From Epiperipatus broadwayi (taxonomy: Eukaryota > Onychophora > Udeonychophora > Euonychophora > Peripatidae), in the NCBI GenBank assembly GCA_028023455.1, contig JAQFVV010000003.1:2832925-2896924 (forward strand): a DNA stretch of 64,000 nt. Direction: 5' to 3'. How positions within the stretch are numbered: position 1 is the stretch's first letter; each line of letters starts with the position of its first letter. Under the pieces are notes generated by a model, which saw only the letters and a program-made list of their open reading frames with translations, did not search any database and was not told the origin of the DNA. Position numbers and translations under genes: made by a program. This document shows positions 12,770 to 24,699 of the stretch, piece by piece.

Positions 12770-15055
12770 ATTATAATAATAATAAAAATACTACTATTTT
12801 TAATCTGTAAAGATTTACTTATAAATTAAAAATTCTAAAAGAAATGCGTTTTTTTTTTTCTCAAACCGAAAAATGTCAATATATATTTCTATTAGTAAAT
12901 GTGTTTTAACAACTTCACATTTCGTGAAAGATTAAGGTGTGGAGTTGAACTGGCAGTGCTCAAAGAAAGCTGAATTCTCTAGATAAAGAAAATATATACG
13001 TCACGTGATTTATAGTATTGATTTACTCTGAACTTGAGAAAACAAAGTCACTTACATAACTGATACAAAGTTTTTAAACTTTTCCAAATAAGTTACAATG
13101 TGCATTCGTGTGTGTGTGCTATAATAAAACATTATATAAGTGAAGCCTGAGTGATTAATATATTAATGGGTTATGATAATGTTTTGGCGTCAATCCATAA
13201 ATAAAGATGGGAGTTTTTTGAGATAAATGAATAATTCCCAAACAAAACCAAAATTTTTATATGTGTCTATCCCATATTTTTAAAATGGGCAAATAAGTGA
13301 CCAATTATTATTATTTTAGCCAGATTACTGATGTAAAAAATATATGGGTTAATAAATAAATTTCACTACTCTTGACCATATAGAGTGACCCATAATTTCA
13401 GCAGCATGAGATAAAGAATAAATAATTCAGTTTACAAGAAATCAAAGGGACGTTTGATAACAATAACTTAAAAAAGCCATCCCTAAATCTAACAAGGTAC
13501 TTGCAACAGAGTTTAAAAAATGTGATCTACACATGTTATTACACAAGGACTTGATGATGATGTAGTGATTTTATGCTTCCTCATTATAACAGAAATCCCA
13601 AAAGATAACTAATTGTTCTCTATTACAAGAATATCAGCACATTATTGAAACATGATATACTATTACTATCTGCATCAATCAGTCTTGTGTTCATTGAAAA
13701 AAAAAAAAATACCAGTTGACAATAATAGTAAATATACTATGCAAATTCTGGAGAAAAAAGCAACACCTATTTTCATGGTGAGTCAAAATTTGTGTTAAGC
13801 AAAAGAAAATAATTTGTGTGTAAATATTTATCACAAATAACAGTAAGAGATATTAATAATAATGGGTAGGATAAGTTATGTGAAAAGTTATACATAGGTT
13901 AATAAGCCTCACATGGATTTCCTTGCCTTTTCCATTACTTGGGGTTCAAATTCTATTACAGATTTATTCAGATAGTTAAGGATTTTCCAGCAAATTTTTA
14001 TATATTTTTTCAGATAGCCAACCACACCAATCTATTATTGATCTATAAATGCAAAGCTATTTTTTAACTGGAAAAGAAGAAACATTTGAGTCAGTCAGAA
14101 TGAGTTATGAATATTGAAGCACTGAATGTGAAGTGATAATGTAATATGCTGCAAACTTGCTATTTTCAAAGAGGTTGGATATTGTATACCCATTAGCATT
14201 AAGCCTTGAGTTTACCTTTTTCTTTTAATCTGATTCAGAGTTGTAATAATTCATCAATTTTTATCACCCATCACAACTGGGTGAAAAAGATATTTCTATC
14301 AACATATCTAATCCCTATTTTTAAAGCAGCATTTTCAATTTGCAAAATGTTATAAAGAATTAAATGTATGATTATACTATACATCACATTTTCAGTAACA
14401 TAACAAATGCCTCACATCTTAACTTTTATCTGCAATAATTATCTCATTTACACATTCATTTATCATTTGTGTAAATAATGGAATGAATAATATGAGTGAA
14501 CTATGGGATTTTTTTTTCAAATCATAAACCGGAGCTAAGTTTTTTATTTCAGGTAGTCAGGCCATAATCAATCCAAATAATTCTTCAGTATTGATCAGTA
14601 AATGCACTTCTAGTTATTTTTAATTAAAATTAAAGGTTTCATATTAATCTGATTTGATCAGACAATGACTATACTACTAAGATGATGAATCTGTGGTTTA
14701 ACTTTTACCTAAGAAAGACATGAATTGTTATATCATGCAACAATTTTGTTTCTAAATATATATTTTTGATAAATTAAAATTTTAAAGTGTAAAGAATGAA
14801 TATGAAACTAATAGTCTTTTAGAAGAACATTTAGCAAAGTTGCTGAAATTAGATTTCTACAAAAACAATTACAACAGTCACCAAAGAAAAACCATCAATT
14901 TTTTTTCTATCATCAGTATTTCAATTTTTTTTTACCTGTTACACATAATCTTGAATAATTGTGAGGTGTCAGTAAATAGCAAAAATGGGTTACATTTCAT
15001 TTTATGTAAATAACTCCATCTGCAATTACTGAACATAAATTAATCAAAGTTGATA
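12770..15055. other. AT-rich DNA, nothing recognised
   Basis: The composition between 13.2 and 14.6 kb is slightly less A/T-rich and six-frame reading gives short coding-like pieces (for example minus strand near 13.9-14.1 kb), but none matches a family I recognise. It may hold a strongly decayed transposon. Confidence 0.35.
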
Positions 15056-15061
15056 TATATT

Positions 15062-15103
15062 AATCCAATTTATCCAAATCACCTTTTTAGCAAAACCTTT
15101 TAT

Positions 15104-15147
<44 letters not shown>

Positions 15148-15165
15148 ATACCACACACAAAATGT

Positions 15166-15201
<36 letters not shown>

Positions 15202-15271
15202 CTACATTTTGACTGTCCTGTACAATAAAAGATTTTTGCTAAAAAGTTATGTGTAGTGGATAAATTGGATT
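15062..15271. mobile_element. Small foldback element with (TA)n loops
   Basis: The left arm begins AATCCAATTTATCCA and continues with TTTTTAGCAAAA(A/C)(C/T)CTTTTATTGT. The right arm is its reverse complement, ending TGGATAAATTGGATT. The middle holds GT/TA dinucleotide runs and a second nested inverted pair around TGTAGGT(TA)nACCTACA. The ORF at 15050-15256 is only this repeat. Confidence 0.75.
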
Positions 15272-15279
15272 TATGTAAG

Positions 15280-15800
15280 ATATTATAGCAAAATTAAAGA
15301 AAAAGATGATGTTGGTAAGATTTTTGATATATATTACTAAATAAAAAAGAAAACTGAGAAAAATACTTTATATTCAAGTATAAGTAAAAGTAATAACTTT
15401 AATATAGTGCAATATGTCTTTATAGTTCTAGATCTTACAAACACAAAAAGTATTTTAAAATATTCTTTTTTTTTTTTTTTCAACTTTAAAAAAAATTATG
15501 ACACCCTTTAAAAACTTTTAAAATAAATAATGTATAGAAATGATGAACGAAGATGGTCTGTGAAAGGCATTCATAGTGAAAAAAAAATGATCTGAATTTC
15601 TGTGCTGTGGTCAATGTTTGTAATAAGATGGACTTCAGGAATGTGCTGATAAAACATGAAGTATTTGAAAATATAGAAATGTAAGTTGTTGGTTTCTTTT
15701 TCAATTTTGTACATTATCATAAGATATTTTTCATTCAATATAGAATGTGATTACTGAATGTATGTCATAGATATATTATTATAATAGCTGTTTTTTCATA
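15280..15800. other. 3' flank of the Ly6-like gene, nothing recognised
   Basis: A/T-rich sequence with poly-A/T runs. The ORF at 15486-15704 shows no family features. Confidence 0.4.
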
Positions 15801-15811
15801 TTTTAGTATTT

Positions 15812-15817
15812 TTTATT
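15812..15817 (-). promoter_or_regulatory. Candidate polyadenylation signal of the Ly6-like gene
   Basis: AATAAA on the minus strand lies about 47 nt downstream of the stop codon at 15864-15866. Such hexamers are frequent by chance in DNA this A/T-rich, and others lie nearby. Confidence 0.4.
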
Positions 15818-15863
15818 CAAAATAAATATAAATATGACTACACATCTAAATTAATACATTTAT

Positions 15864-16072
15864 TTATAAAAAATAATAGATAAATAATATAATAGATAAA
15901 ATACAAACATGATATGAAAATTTAAACATGGTTTTGCCAAGATTACAACGTTCATCCACACACTGGCAGTAAGTTTTACTCCACCGGCCATCACTAGAGG
16001 GATTCTCATAACAGCCATATTTTGAAGCCTTTTCAGATTTTTCATAACCACAAGTTTTACTAATACGAATTT
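15864..16072 (-). CDS. Ly6/uPAR-family protein, terminal exon
   Basis: The last exon encodes the C-terminal half of a three-finger domain. After a codon split across the splice site it gives 68 residues with cysteines at 7, 20, 35, 37 and 42; the C-x-C-x4-C-N ending (residues 35-43) is the signature end of Ly6/uPAR domains. Residues 51-68 are a hydrophobic tail ending at a stop, as expected for a GPI-attachment signal removed in the ER, so the mature protein would sit on the outer cell surface. The acceptor is ATTCAG/AAATTCG at 16073-16074 on the minus strand, phase 1. Only two coding bases precede the first full codon, so the exon cannot start the protein. An overlapping frame (15860-16051) is a shadow. 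Invertebrate relatives such as Drosophila Quiver/Sleepless modulate ion channels; no such role can be assigned here from sequence. Confidence 0.85.
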
Positions 16073-16387
16073 CTGAATATATACATAATATCATTCATGA
16101 AAAAAGTAATTTAATTTATATTAAAAAAATATTAACAATACAAGTTGATTCAGTAATGCATTTTTGATTGTGACAGGACAATATATTTTCAGTCAAAAGT
16201 GTATGAAGTCAAATATCACATGATATTCCAAGATACTAATGAAATTTGACTTTTAATCACTGTCAATTTAATAATTTATTCTCTTTATTGATAAATATTC
16301 CTTTTTTGTTTTACATTTCATTCTTCCATTAAAATTTCAACATTATTAAGATCAAAAGAGAAAACATGGTTGTACTGTGGTTTGATT

Positions 16388-16638
16388 AGGCCTATTATAT
16401 AAAAGATGATACTTGTTGAACCATTTGATAGATGAATATAGGAAATGACTAAATAAAACATATATTTGAGAAATATTTTATCATTGCATACTAATTTCTC
16501 CCAACATAAATACATTTGTTAATAATATAAAGTATGTTATCTACAAAGAACAGAGAAATAATGTATATAGATTAAAGGGTTCCAATGGTGTTCATTCATA
16601 AGATGGTTGAACAGGTATCATCTTTTATATAATAGGTT
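16388..16638. mobile_element. Small foldback element
   Basis: The left arm AGGCCTATTATATAAAAGATGATAC.TGTTGAACCAT (16388-16424) returns as reverse complement at 16598-16638. The arms are about 50 bp with one G/C-rich difference. The ORF at 16318-16515 lies across the left arm and is not a gene. Confidence 0.65.
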
Positions 16639-16649
16639 TAATTATAAAT

Positions 16650-18060
16650 ATGCGATTTTTTTTTGCATGTGTTAGTGAAGCTATAATTATACTATAATGC
16701 TTAATATGCCTGCTTAGCACTTTCAAGATTTAATAGAGTACAAATATGCTTTCACTTTTGATTTTAGTAAGGTTGACATTTTAACTAAAAATCAAAATGG
16801 GAAAAAATATAAAATAAAAAAGACAATATTTATCCTTAAAGAGTAAACTATTGAACAACAGGAGTCAAACTTAATCAGTCTTGGGATATCATGTAATATG
16901 TGATTTCATATATATTTAGTTGAGAATGATTGCCTGATAAAATCCCAAATGCATCATCAAATACAATCGGTATTACTAATATTTTTAAATATAAATTTAT
17001 TAATGCAAAATATATATAATATATTATGTCAGAATTTTTTTTATATTAAATATTCTATTCAAATGTAATTTAATTACTAAGAGTTTTCTTTTTTGCAAAA
17101 AGTATTATTTCTAAAATATTAATAGCTTAACTAATATAAGAAATACTCTTAGATCAATGCTTTTGATGCACGAAAGTCATATGACATCCCAAGTACCTAA
17201 CCAATTATCTGTCTTGTTACAAAATAATGATACCAATTAGTTCAAAATGTTCTATACAATAATGAGAGTAAACATCAAACACACTAAATATAATGAGTTG
17301 TTTTTCTATTTATAGTTTTTATTATTATCTATTAATAATGTAGTGCAGCAGTAACTAAAAAGGTTTACTCTAATTCAGATGAGATGCTAAAGTAAGAGTT
17401 AATGCACTGAAAAATCTACAAACAGCTAATGCAATCACTATCCAAATTATTATTATTTAATGCTGATACTTAATACATTAGATGCAAAGGATCCTTGGCT
17501 GCTTTAAATAATGATTAACACCAAGATAGCACTAATTAAGGAAGTATTTTATTATTATCACAATTACTGGCTTTATTTTTTTTTATTATAGGCATCACAC
17601 TCTGTATACATACACACAACTAGTATTAATTTGCAATCAAGCATATTACTATATTTCAAGATATGATTCAGTTAAGCATAAAATCTTATAATCATCATTT
17701 AAAGATGTGCACAGACAATAAAAATACCAAAGACTTATAATAAATATAAATTTAATAAACAAATTAAAGTAATTATTAAATAATAATTTTAGTCAGTACA
17801 CTGACTAAATATTATAGTAGATTTGAATTAGAAATATTAGCAAAATTGATAATAGAGAATTTTGATATTTAAAAGGTTGATTATCTCAAAAATTGAATTA
17901 AATAAATTTGCCATTATGACTGTAAGTAGAATGACCAGAAAGTAATTAGTTTATTTGTATTCTCATCTGAATTAAGACAACTTGAATTAAGATCTCTAAT
18001 TTATTAGTATAATTGCAAGTGCATTTTTAAATTATTACTGAAGTACGGGTTTGATGCATA
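16650..18060. other. Intronic AT-rich DNA, nothing recognised
   Basis: No coding or repeat structure was identified apart from short poly-A/T runs. Confidence 0.4.
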
Positions 18061-18067
18061 TACGATA

Positions 18068-18068
<1 letters not shown>

Positions 18069-18126
<58 letters not shown>
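18069..18126. repeat. (TA)n microsatellite
   Basis: Two TA runs separated by a single phase break, a perfect self-complementary tract of about 55 bp. The adjoining minus-strand ORF (18027-18236) is this repeat plus flank. Confidence 0.9.
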
Positions 18127-18127
<1 letters not shown>

Positions 18128-18299
18128 TGAAATAAATGATTTTATAGGTATATGATGTTTTATAAAATGTTTTGGGAGCAACTATGTTTAGTAAAATAAA
18201 ATGACAACATTTCAACAAGTTAGCACTTGCCTTCAACTAAGCGGAAAAGAATAATAATCACATATTTGTAGCAGAAACATTTGTATCACATAGGTTGAC

Positions 18300-19200
18300 T
18301 TAAAAACTTTTTTCAAAATGAAATCTTTCCAAAAGTGAACTCTCTATATTAAAAAAAGTTTTAACTTTGCTTTAACACTATCACACATTCATTTTGAGAG
18401 AGTTATTTGCAATATTGCTGACCATGCCTGAATTGAAATCTGCATTATTCTATACAAAGTTTCACCTCCTAAAAGTAAAGTAACTAAAGATGAACAATCA
18501 GCTTTTAAAAATATTAAATCAGATATCATTATAATAGTGCTTCCTGCAGACAAAGGGAATGCCAGCATCATTATAGACAGGGATACATATATAAATAAAA
18601 TTCTAGACCTATTAGTGATAAAGCTTATGTTAAAACAAAACAGATCATACCATTTATCTTGAAATGACACCTAAGTTCTTATTAAAAATATCAAATTGAT
18701 AATGATGTAAAAATAAAATCATTCCTAGGAATAAATCCTCTATATGCCCTAACATCTATGGTCTATTAAAAATATATAAACAGCCATTCTACTGTGTCCT
18801 ATTGTTAGGGAGATAGAATCATCTACTCAAATCTTAACAAGAGACAAAGCAAATTAAGTACAACCAATTACTCCTTCTATAAAAATCATATATAAAACAT
18901 AGTTCACTTTATGTTTATTATTAATAATTTAAAAATCACATTATATGATATCTTTGTGAGCTTTGATGTTGCTTTATTGTTTACTAAAATATCAGTTAAT
19001 GAAACATTGGATGTATCTTCTAAACATTATAATCTACAAAATCATACTATCACATTAGCTGAACATTGACATAATAATACCCTTTTACTTACAATGGTCA
19101 ATTCTTCAAACAAATAATTAAACCCCAATAGGATCTTTGATCTACAATGTTTTTAAATGCTTTTATTGAAGTTGGAAATTCAGTTTTGTTTGTTACCTTT
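18300..19200 (+). pseudogene. Penelope-like element reverse transcriptase fossil
   Basis: Translated across frameshifts, the plus strand gives Penelope-family landmarks in order: an L-P-A-D-K-G-N-A-S-I-I block at 18540-18575 with a following D-x-D-T-Y-I-N-K segment, a block reading IYGLLKIYK-like at 18750-18785 (family G-x-P-K-I-H-K), a P-I-V-R-E-I-E-S-S-T-Q-I-L block at 18805-18840, and an F-V-S-F-D-V-x-L-L-F-T-K-I block at 18955-18990. Many stops and at least three frameshifts make it inactive. Penelope RTs are related to telomerase. The open frame on the opposite strand (18389-18670) is a shadow. Confidence 0.85.
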
Positions 19201-19506
19201 TGATATTTTTCAAGTTAGAATGAAATTTTAAAATCGAGGTTTAATATATTTAATTTCAATAGAATTGCTTAAAAATTGGTGTATAACTAAGTTATACTTG
19301 TCTAATCTATTTGAAACTTATCTTTTCACTATATCAACTATTGTCAACTAATTTTATAGATATGGAACAGAGAAATTATTTAATAATTTTACTTATCACA
19401 GTTAACAATTATTCTTACAACTTTGATTTGTTTTAAATAATAACCATGAAAGAGCAATATAAATATATTTCTTCTTTCAATTTAATAACATTTTTTGCTG
19501 TTCTAA

Positions 19507-19820
19507 ACTCTTAATGTATATATCATATTTAGTATGGGTACATAATTATATGTGTATAATAAATCAGTAACATAGTTCTATCTAAAATTGTTTGATAGTT
19601 TTTGTTTTTATTTTTAAAAAAAAAAGTGAAAAATTAAAAAAAAAAACTCACAATATTTATTTAAAACAATGATTGCAAATTTTTTTCTTTAGCATTTTTT
19701 TAGAAACAACTGTTTTTTTTTTAAAAAAAAAAAAACTATCAAACAATTTTAAATAGAAAATTTAGTAACTGATTTATTACACATATATAATTAAATACAC
19801 ATACTATATACATTAAGAAT
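19507..19820. mobile_element. Foldback element with poly-A/poly-T centre
   Basis: The left arm starting at 19507 (CTCTTAATGTATATA...) and the right arm ending at 19820 are inverted copies of about 100 bp. Both contain ATAAATCAGTAAC and AAAATTGTTTGATAGTTTTT. The centre holds several homopolymer runs. No convincing target duplication was found. Confidence 0.75.
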
Positions 19821-20224
19821 ATAACTTACCACAAAAATGTCTAATAACTTATATACACTATATGTGTGATATTGATTTAAAGTAAAATTTTAGGTATTAA
19901 CGTATTCATTATTACGAGCGCTTAAAACACTCAAGAAATTTCAAATTATAAACATCCAGGTTGAGGTTAATATTAACGGAAATATATGCAGGCTATGCAT
20001 GTGCTTTTTAAATCTTCTTTTCCATCTTTGTCTGCAGATTCCAAAAAGGTAAATTTTATTTTTCTACGATAAAAAATAAAAATTTTATGATAATTTTTGT
20101 GATTAAGTAGATTGAATTTTTTTGTCTTTCTCTCATTTTTTTGTTAGTTACTAGAGAACATTTCAGGGTGAAATTATAACGGGAAAAAAGTTTTACTTTT
20201 TCCATTGTATTTTGAAGAAAGCAA

Positions 20225-20740
20225 TATGAGGGCCTATTGGTAAGTATTTTTATTTTTTTATATTTTTTAATTATTATTTTATTATATGTTTTTAATTATT
20301 ATTTCACTATATATTTTTAATTATATATATATATTGACAAAAAAATTACTATTAAAACTAGCATATAAAAAAAGATCATGATTGTCTGCATTTTTTTCTA
20401 TAATGTGAGTTTAGTCTTTGAATTAATTGATATGAGACAAAAATGAATATATCCCAGAAATATAATGACCTAATTTTGATGTTTCTATATTTTCTTTTCA
20501 GCATTTTAATAATAGTAACTTTATGCAAGTGCTAAAAGTAATGATTTGACAGTACATAAACTCAAGCCAATTATAGACTTGCAATATAAGTTTCAAAGTT
20601 GCATATTTTTTAATTATTACTTTATTATATGTTTTTTTAATTAATATTTTACTATATATTTTTTAATTATTGTCTTTTTATATATATTTGATAAAAAAAA
20701 ATTACTATCAAAACTAACATAAAAGTTACAGTTTTGACAG
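20225..20740 (+). repeat. Pair of direct repeats, ~130 bp each
   Basis: The segments at 20235-20370 and 20605-20735 share TTTTTTAATTATTA(T/C)TTTATTATATGTTTTTTAATTA and the sequence AAAAATTACTAT(T/C)AAAACTA(G/A)CATA, separated by about 370 bp. Low-complexity composition limits how much can be said. Confidence 0.55.
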
Positions 20741-20759
20741 TATATATATAAACTACAAA

Positions 20760-23400
20760 TGTATGTTCATCAAGCTTAACTTTATAATAAATTTAGTGTT
20801 TCATTCACTTTTTATTTCATTTTATTATTTTGTATATAGTAACTATTTTAGTAGTACTTTTTAATAAATTACAGACTGTATTGAGGTTTTTTATTATATT
20901 ATTCAAATTTTACTAATTATTGATCAATATTAACTACTTGTTATATGGGATGTTATTAGAGATGTCTTATACATTGTAAACCCCTGTATGGAAATACATT
21001 TTGAAGGACTACTGAAAAAATGAAAAGTACTAATGTCTTTATTCTATGAAGTTTTCAAGTGATGGATTACATTAGGTGTTATTATATACCAAATTTTTAG
21101 AAATTTTACGATGAATCCAACTAACCTACTAACAAAACAATAGTTTTAAGTTGTGTGCATGATAATTTTGAATTTATAAAATACTATGAAAATGATTATT
21201 AGAAATATTAACTTTTATTTTATTTTTTATTACTTTAAATATCAATAACTATATTTTTTCAACTTAATTACATTCTTTAGGGTTTTATGCTTCAAAAGAT
21301 ATATATTCTGCCATTTTTGAATAATATAAATTTAATTCATGATAAAATTTCTGGATTAACATAATTTTTTAAATATTCAATATGGCCACTTCAGCAGTCA
21401 ATAAGTTAGGTTCATTTACAATATACACAGATGTATTATTATGTACACATAATAAATATGATATATACATAAGGGGTATACATTAGTACTTATATTAAAA
21501 ATATCTAATGATATATATACAATGTGGTATGCACATATCTTTATTTATCATTTTCTATAGTTTATAAATAGCCAAATAAAAAAACAATTTAAGGTCATAT
21601 GTGCACTAAATATGTTATTGTTTTACATAAATATAAAATAAATGAGTCATTTATTTATTAAAATTAAAAATTTATTTTGTTAACTTATATCAGATGACAA
21701 CAGTGCTTTATTAAAATTAGAAGTAAGAAATCACACGTTTAAAGCTAGTGTTTAAAGATATAGACATTGTTTATGTAACTAGAGAGATAGAAATGATTTT
21801 AGAAGAACACATACTTTCTTGCCTTTAAAAAATATTTATATTTTAGCCTTACCTTACTTTATAAATAAATTCTGGAATTAGAATAAAAATGTATTGTCAA
21901 TAGAGAACTTTGGAGGAGAAAGGAACATGAGTTCTTTCCATTTAATGTCTGTGATTTAAACAAAATGATTAACAATAAAATGTTATGCTGACCACATGAA
22001 TCTAAGATTGCCAAATCTACTTATCTTGTAATATTGACAAAGGAAAACAAGTGAATAACACTCAGGAATTAGAATATCTATGGAACCTTACATATGTGTG
22101 TTCTAGCATAAAAATGCCAAAGGAACTGCTGCAAGATCAAAATTTAAATCAAAGTTTTATATATGCTAATCCTAACAGATACTTACATAAAAAATCACTT
22201 TTCAATAATAGTTAAAAGTAAATGGTAATATTTATAAATATTTATAAGAATCTTTCTTCTAAATTAATAGTATTAATTATCATACAATTTAGGTGTGTTA
22301 TTTGATAATTTAAATAATAACAATCAAGTAAAGCAAAATACCAATTAAAACATAAATAACATTTGCATTACTTGGTTTGAATCATAAATAATTTTATAAG
22401 AAAATGTTACTTAATTTTTTTTATAAAAAAAAATAATAATTATAATTTTTTCATATATATTTATTTTCTTATTTGTGTGAAAGAAAATCTATAGTTAACT
22501 CTTTCTTGACAATATACATTTTTATATTAATTATAAATTAACATTACATCTATTTATACTATAGTGAGTGTGAACTATAAATGTACATTATATGATGCTA
22601 ATTCCTGTTATAAATTATTCTTTATTTCAATCACCACAAATAAATTAATATTCATCTTAATAAATTTATATGTTGTTATTAACCTAAGTGTTTGATTTAA
22701 TAATGCATGAATCATTGTAAAACTATTTTATCTTATTCTTTAGTATATCCCATATTATATCTCATCATCAAGAAAAATATTATTTAATAAATTTATTTTA
22801 TTTGCCAAGCAAGAATATTCATATGGACCCAAAGTCATTTGTCATCTCATTTATTTATTAGTTATATTTTAAATTGCCTGAATCCAACACTTACTTAGAG
22901 TATTTAAGTTGTCCAAATATATAATACATAAGTGATGGAAAACATTTGACTTATAATTATATTTATAACATGTGAAGCATTTTTTCAGGCCAACTAGCCC
23001 TGCTCAATTACAATATTTTTATTATATTTGTAGTTACCTAATCTGAGGAAATTTTCTGATAGTCAGTTCTATTTGTGATATTAGTTATCTAGTGCAATGA
23101 ATAGTCTATTATTTTATATTACCCATTATACATTTTGGTTTGTCCAGAAGAACATCTTTTTATTTATGAGATAGTACCCAAATTTATAAATATTCAAAAC
23201 ATTTATTTTACCTTTCATTTTATTTTATTCATTATTAGAATATGATCTTCCTTTACATTTGGCTCATCGAAAAAGGGAATATTGCTATTCGTGAAATGAT
23301 GTGGCTTCATTAATATTGTTTATAGGCATTATTATGATAGTTTCCTTTACAATATAAATATATATCGGATTGTAATGCAAAATAATACACAGTTTGTACC
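20760..23400. other. Intronic AT-rich DNA, nothing recognised
   Basis: No ORF, transposon end or RNA was recognised. A slightly less A/T-rich piece around 21.9-22.15 kb may be a decayed coding fragment but matches nothing I know. Confidence 0.35.
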
Positions 23401-23411
23401 CAAAAACATTG

Positions 23412-23454
<43 letters not shown>

Positions 23455-23520
23455 TTTGGGTAGTTGATATATATATATATATATATATATCAACTATAAG
23501 TGTCCAGTCAATTTAAAACA
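23390..23520. repeat. Two adjacent (TA)n hairpins
   Basis: CCCAAAAACA..(TA)n..TGTTTTTGGG (23400-23460) is immediately followed by GTTGATA(TA)nTATCAAC (23463-23497). Each is a perfect stem around a TA core. Confidence 0.85.
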
Positions 23521-23596
23521 CAATATACTTTTGCAATTTCATTTAATTGCCAATACTAAAAACTTAAAAATAATAATTATATATATATATATATAT

Positions 23597-23867
23597 ATTA
23601 AATGTTTTTTATTGACTATGCACTAAAAACAATAAAATAATTGTTTCTTCAATCACAATTGGAGGTTTTAGATTTAACTTGAAATAAAAGCATGGGGGAT
23701 CCAGAAATTAATTAAGTCAATCCTCTGTTATAAAAAATAGGGATTGACTTAATTAATTTCTGGACCGCTCATACTTTTATTTCAAATTAAATCTAAAAAC
23801 TGCAATTGTTGTTGAAAAAACTATTTTATTTCTTTTAAGTGCACAATCAGTAAAAGCATTTAATATT
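23597..23867. mobile_element. Foldback element, ~125-bp arms
   Basis: The left arm (23597-23725) and right arm (23743-23867) are inverted copies, best at the centre where GAAATTAATTAAGTCAATCC meets its exact reverse complement across a 17-nt loop. Outer parts diverge by indels. No clear target duplication was seen, partly because the left flank is a TA run. Confidence 0.8.
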
Positions 23868-24699
23868 TAAAAAAATTTATCTTTATTATTATTTTTTTTT
23901 TAAAAAAAAAATTATATTATTCTGATTGAAACATCTGATTTGTATTTTTTTTTTTTTTTTTAAGAAAAAAAAGGTTATTTATAAATAGAAAACTTATTAA
24001 TTTTCTATTTAAAGTACAATTCAGTGGAAATTTGAGTCTAATGAATATATATAATAAATACTTTTTTATAAATTAAATTTAGCAAATGCTAGTATCATTA
24101 AAAACATGATATTATTCCAAAAGAGCAGCTTGGAGATAATTCAGGGTTTGTTTGTTTTTTAACCAGATAATTTATAATGGAATTTTAAAAAAGTTGATAT
24201 CAATCTTAACAATATAGTAGATGATAAGATATTTAGATATGATTTAAGGTAAGGTTTTTTAATGAATTTCTAAATAATTACTGTTCTCTAATGTTAATTA
24301 TAACCCTAAATTTGGCTGCTTTCTAGGCTATTATTTCTTTCCCTCCCTTCCAATAAAAAAAATGAAGAATTCTTAATTGGTGTTTTTATAGCCAGCATAT
24401 ACTTTATTTTTAATTAAGCAAAATTAAAATGTTTTACCCTAACTAATTAAATTATTTCTAATCATCAAAACAACATTGTCTCTACAAAAAATATGTTTTG
24501 ATGAATTTCTACTATTTAATTCTAAATATAGAAAAGTACCTTTTATCTTCTTTAAATCTAAAATATTTAAAACTAAAACTGTATAAATTTAAGCCTTCTA
24601 TTAACTGAACATTTTTAGATCAACAATCATGTTATTCCAAAAGATACAATTAAATATTAATGAAAACAGTGAATTGTTAAAAAAAAATCAGGTTAAAAT

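Noticed and set aside
13190-14600. Decayed mariner-type transposon
   Set aside because: Composition is suggestive, but no transposase motif or terminal inverted repeat could be found.
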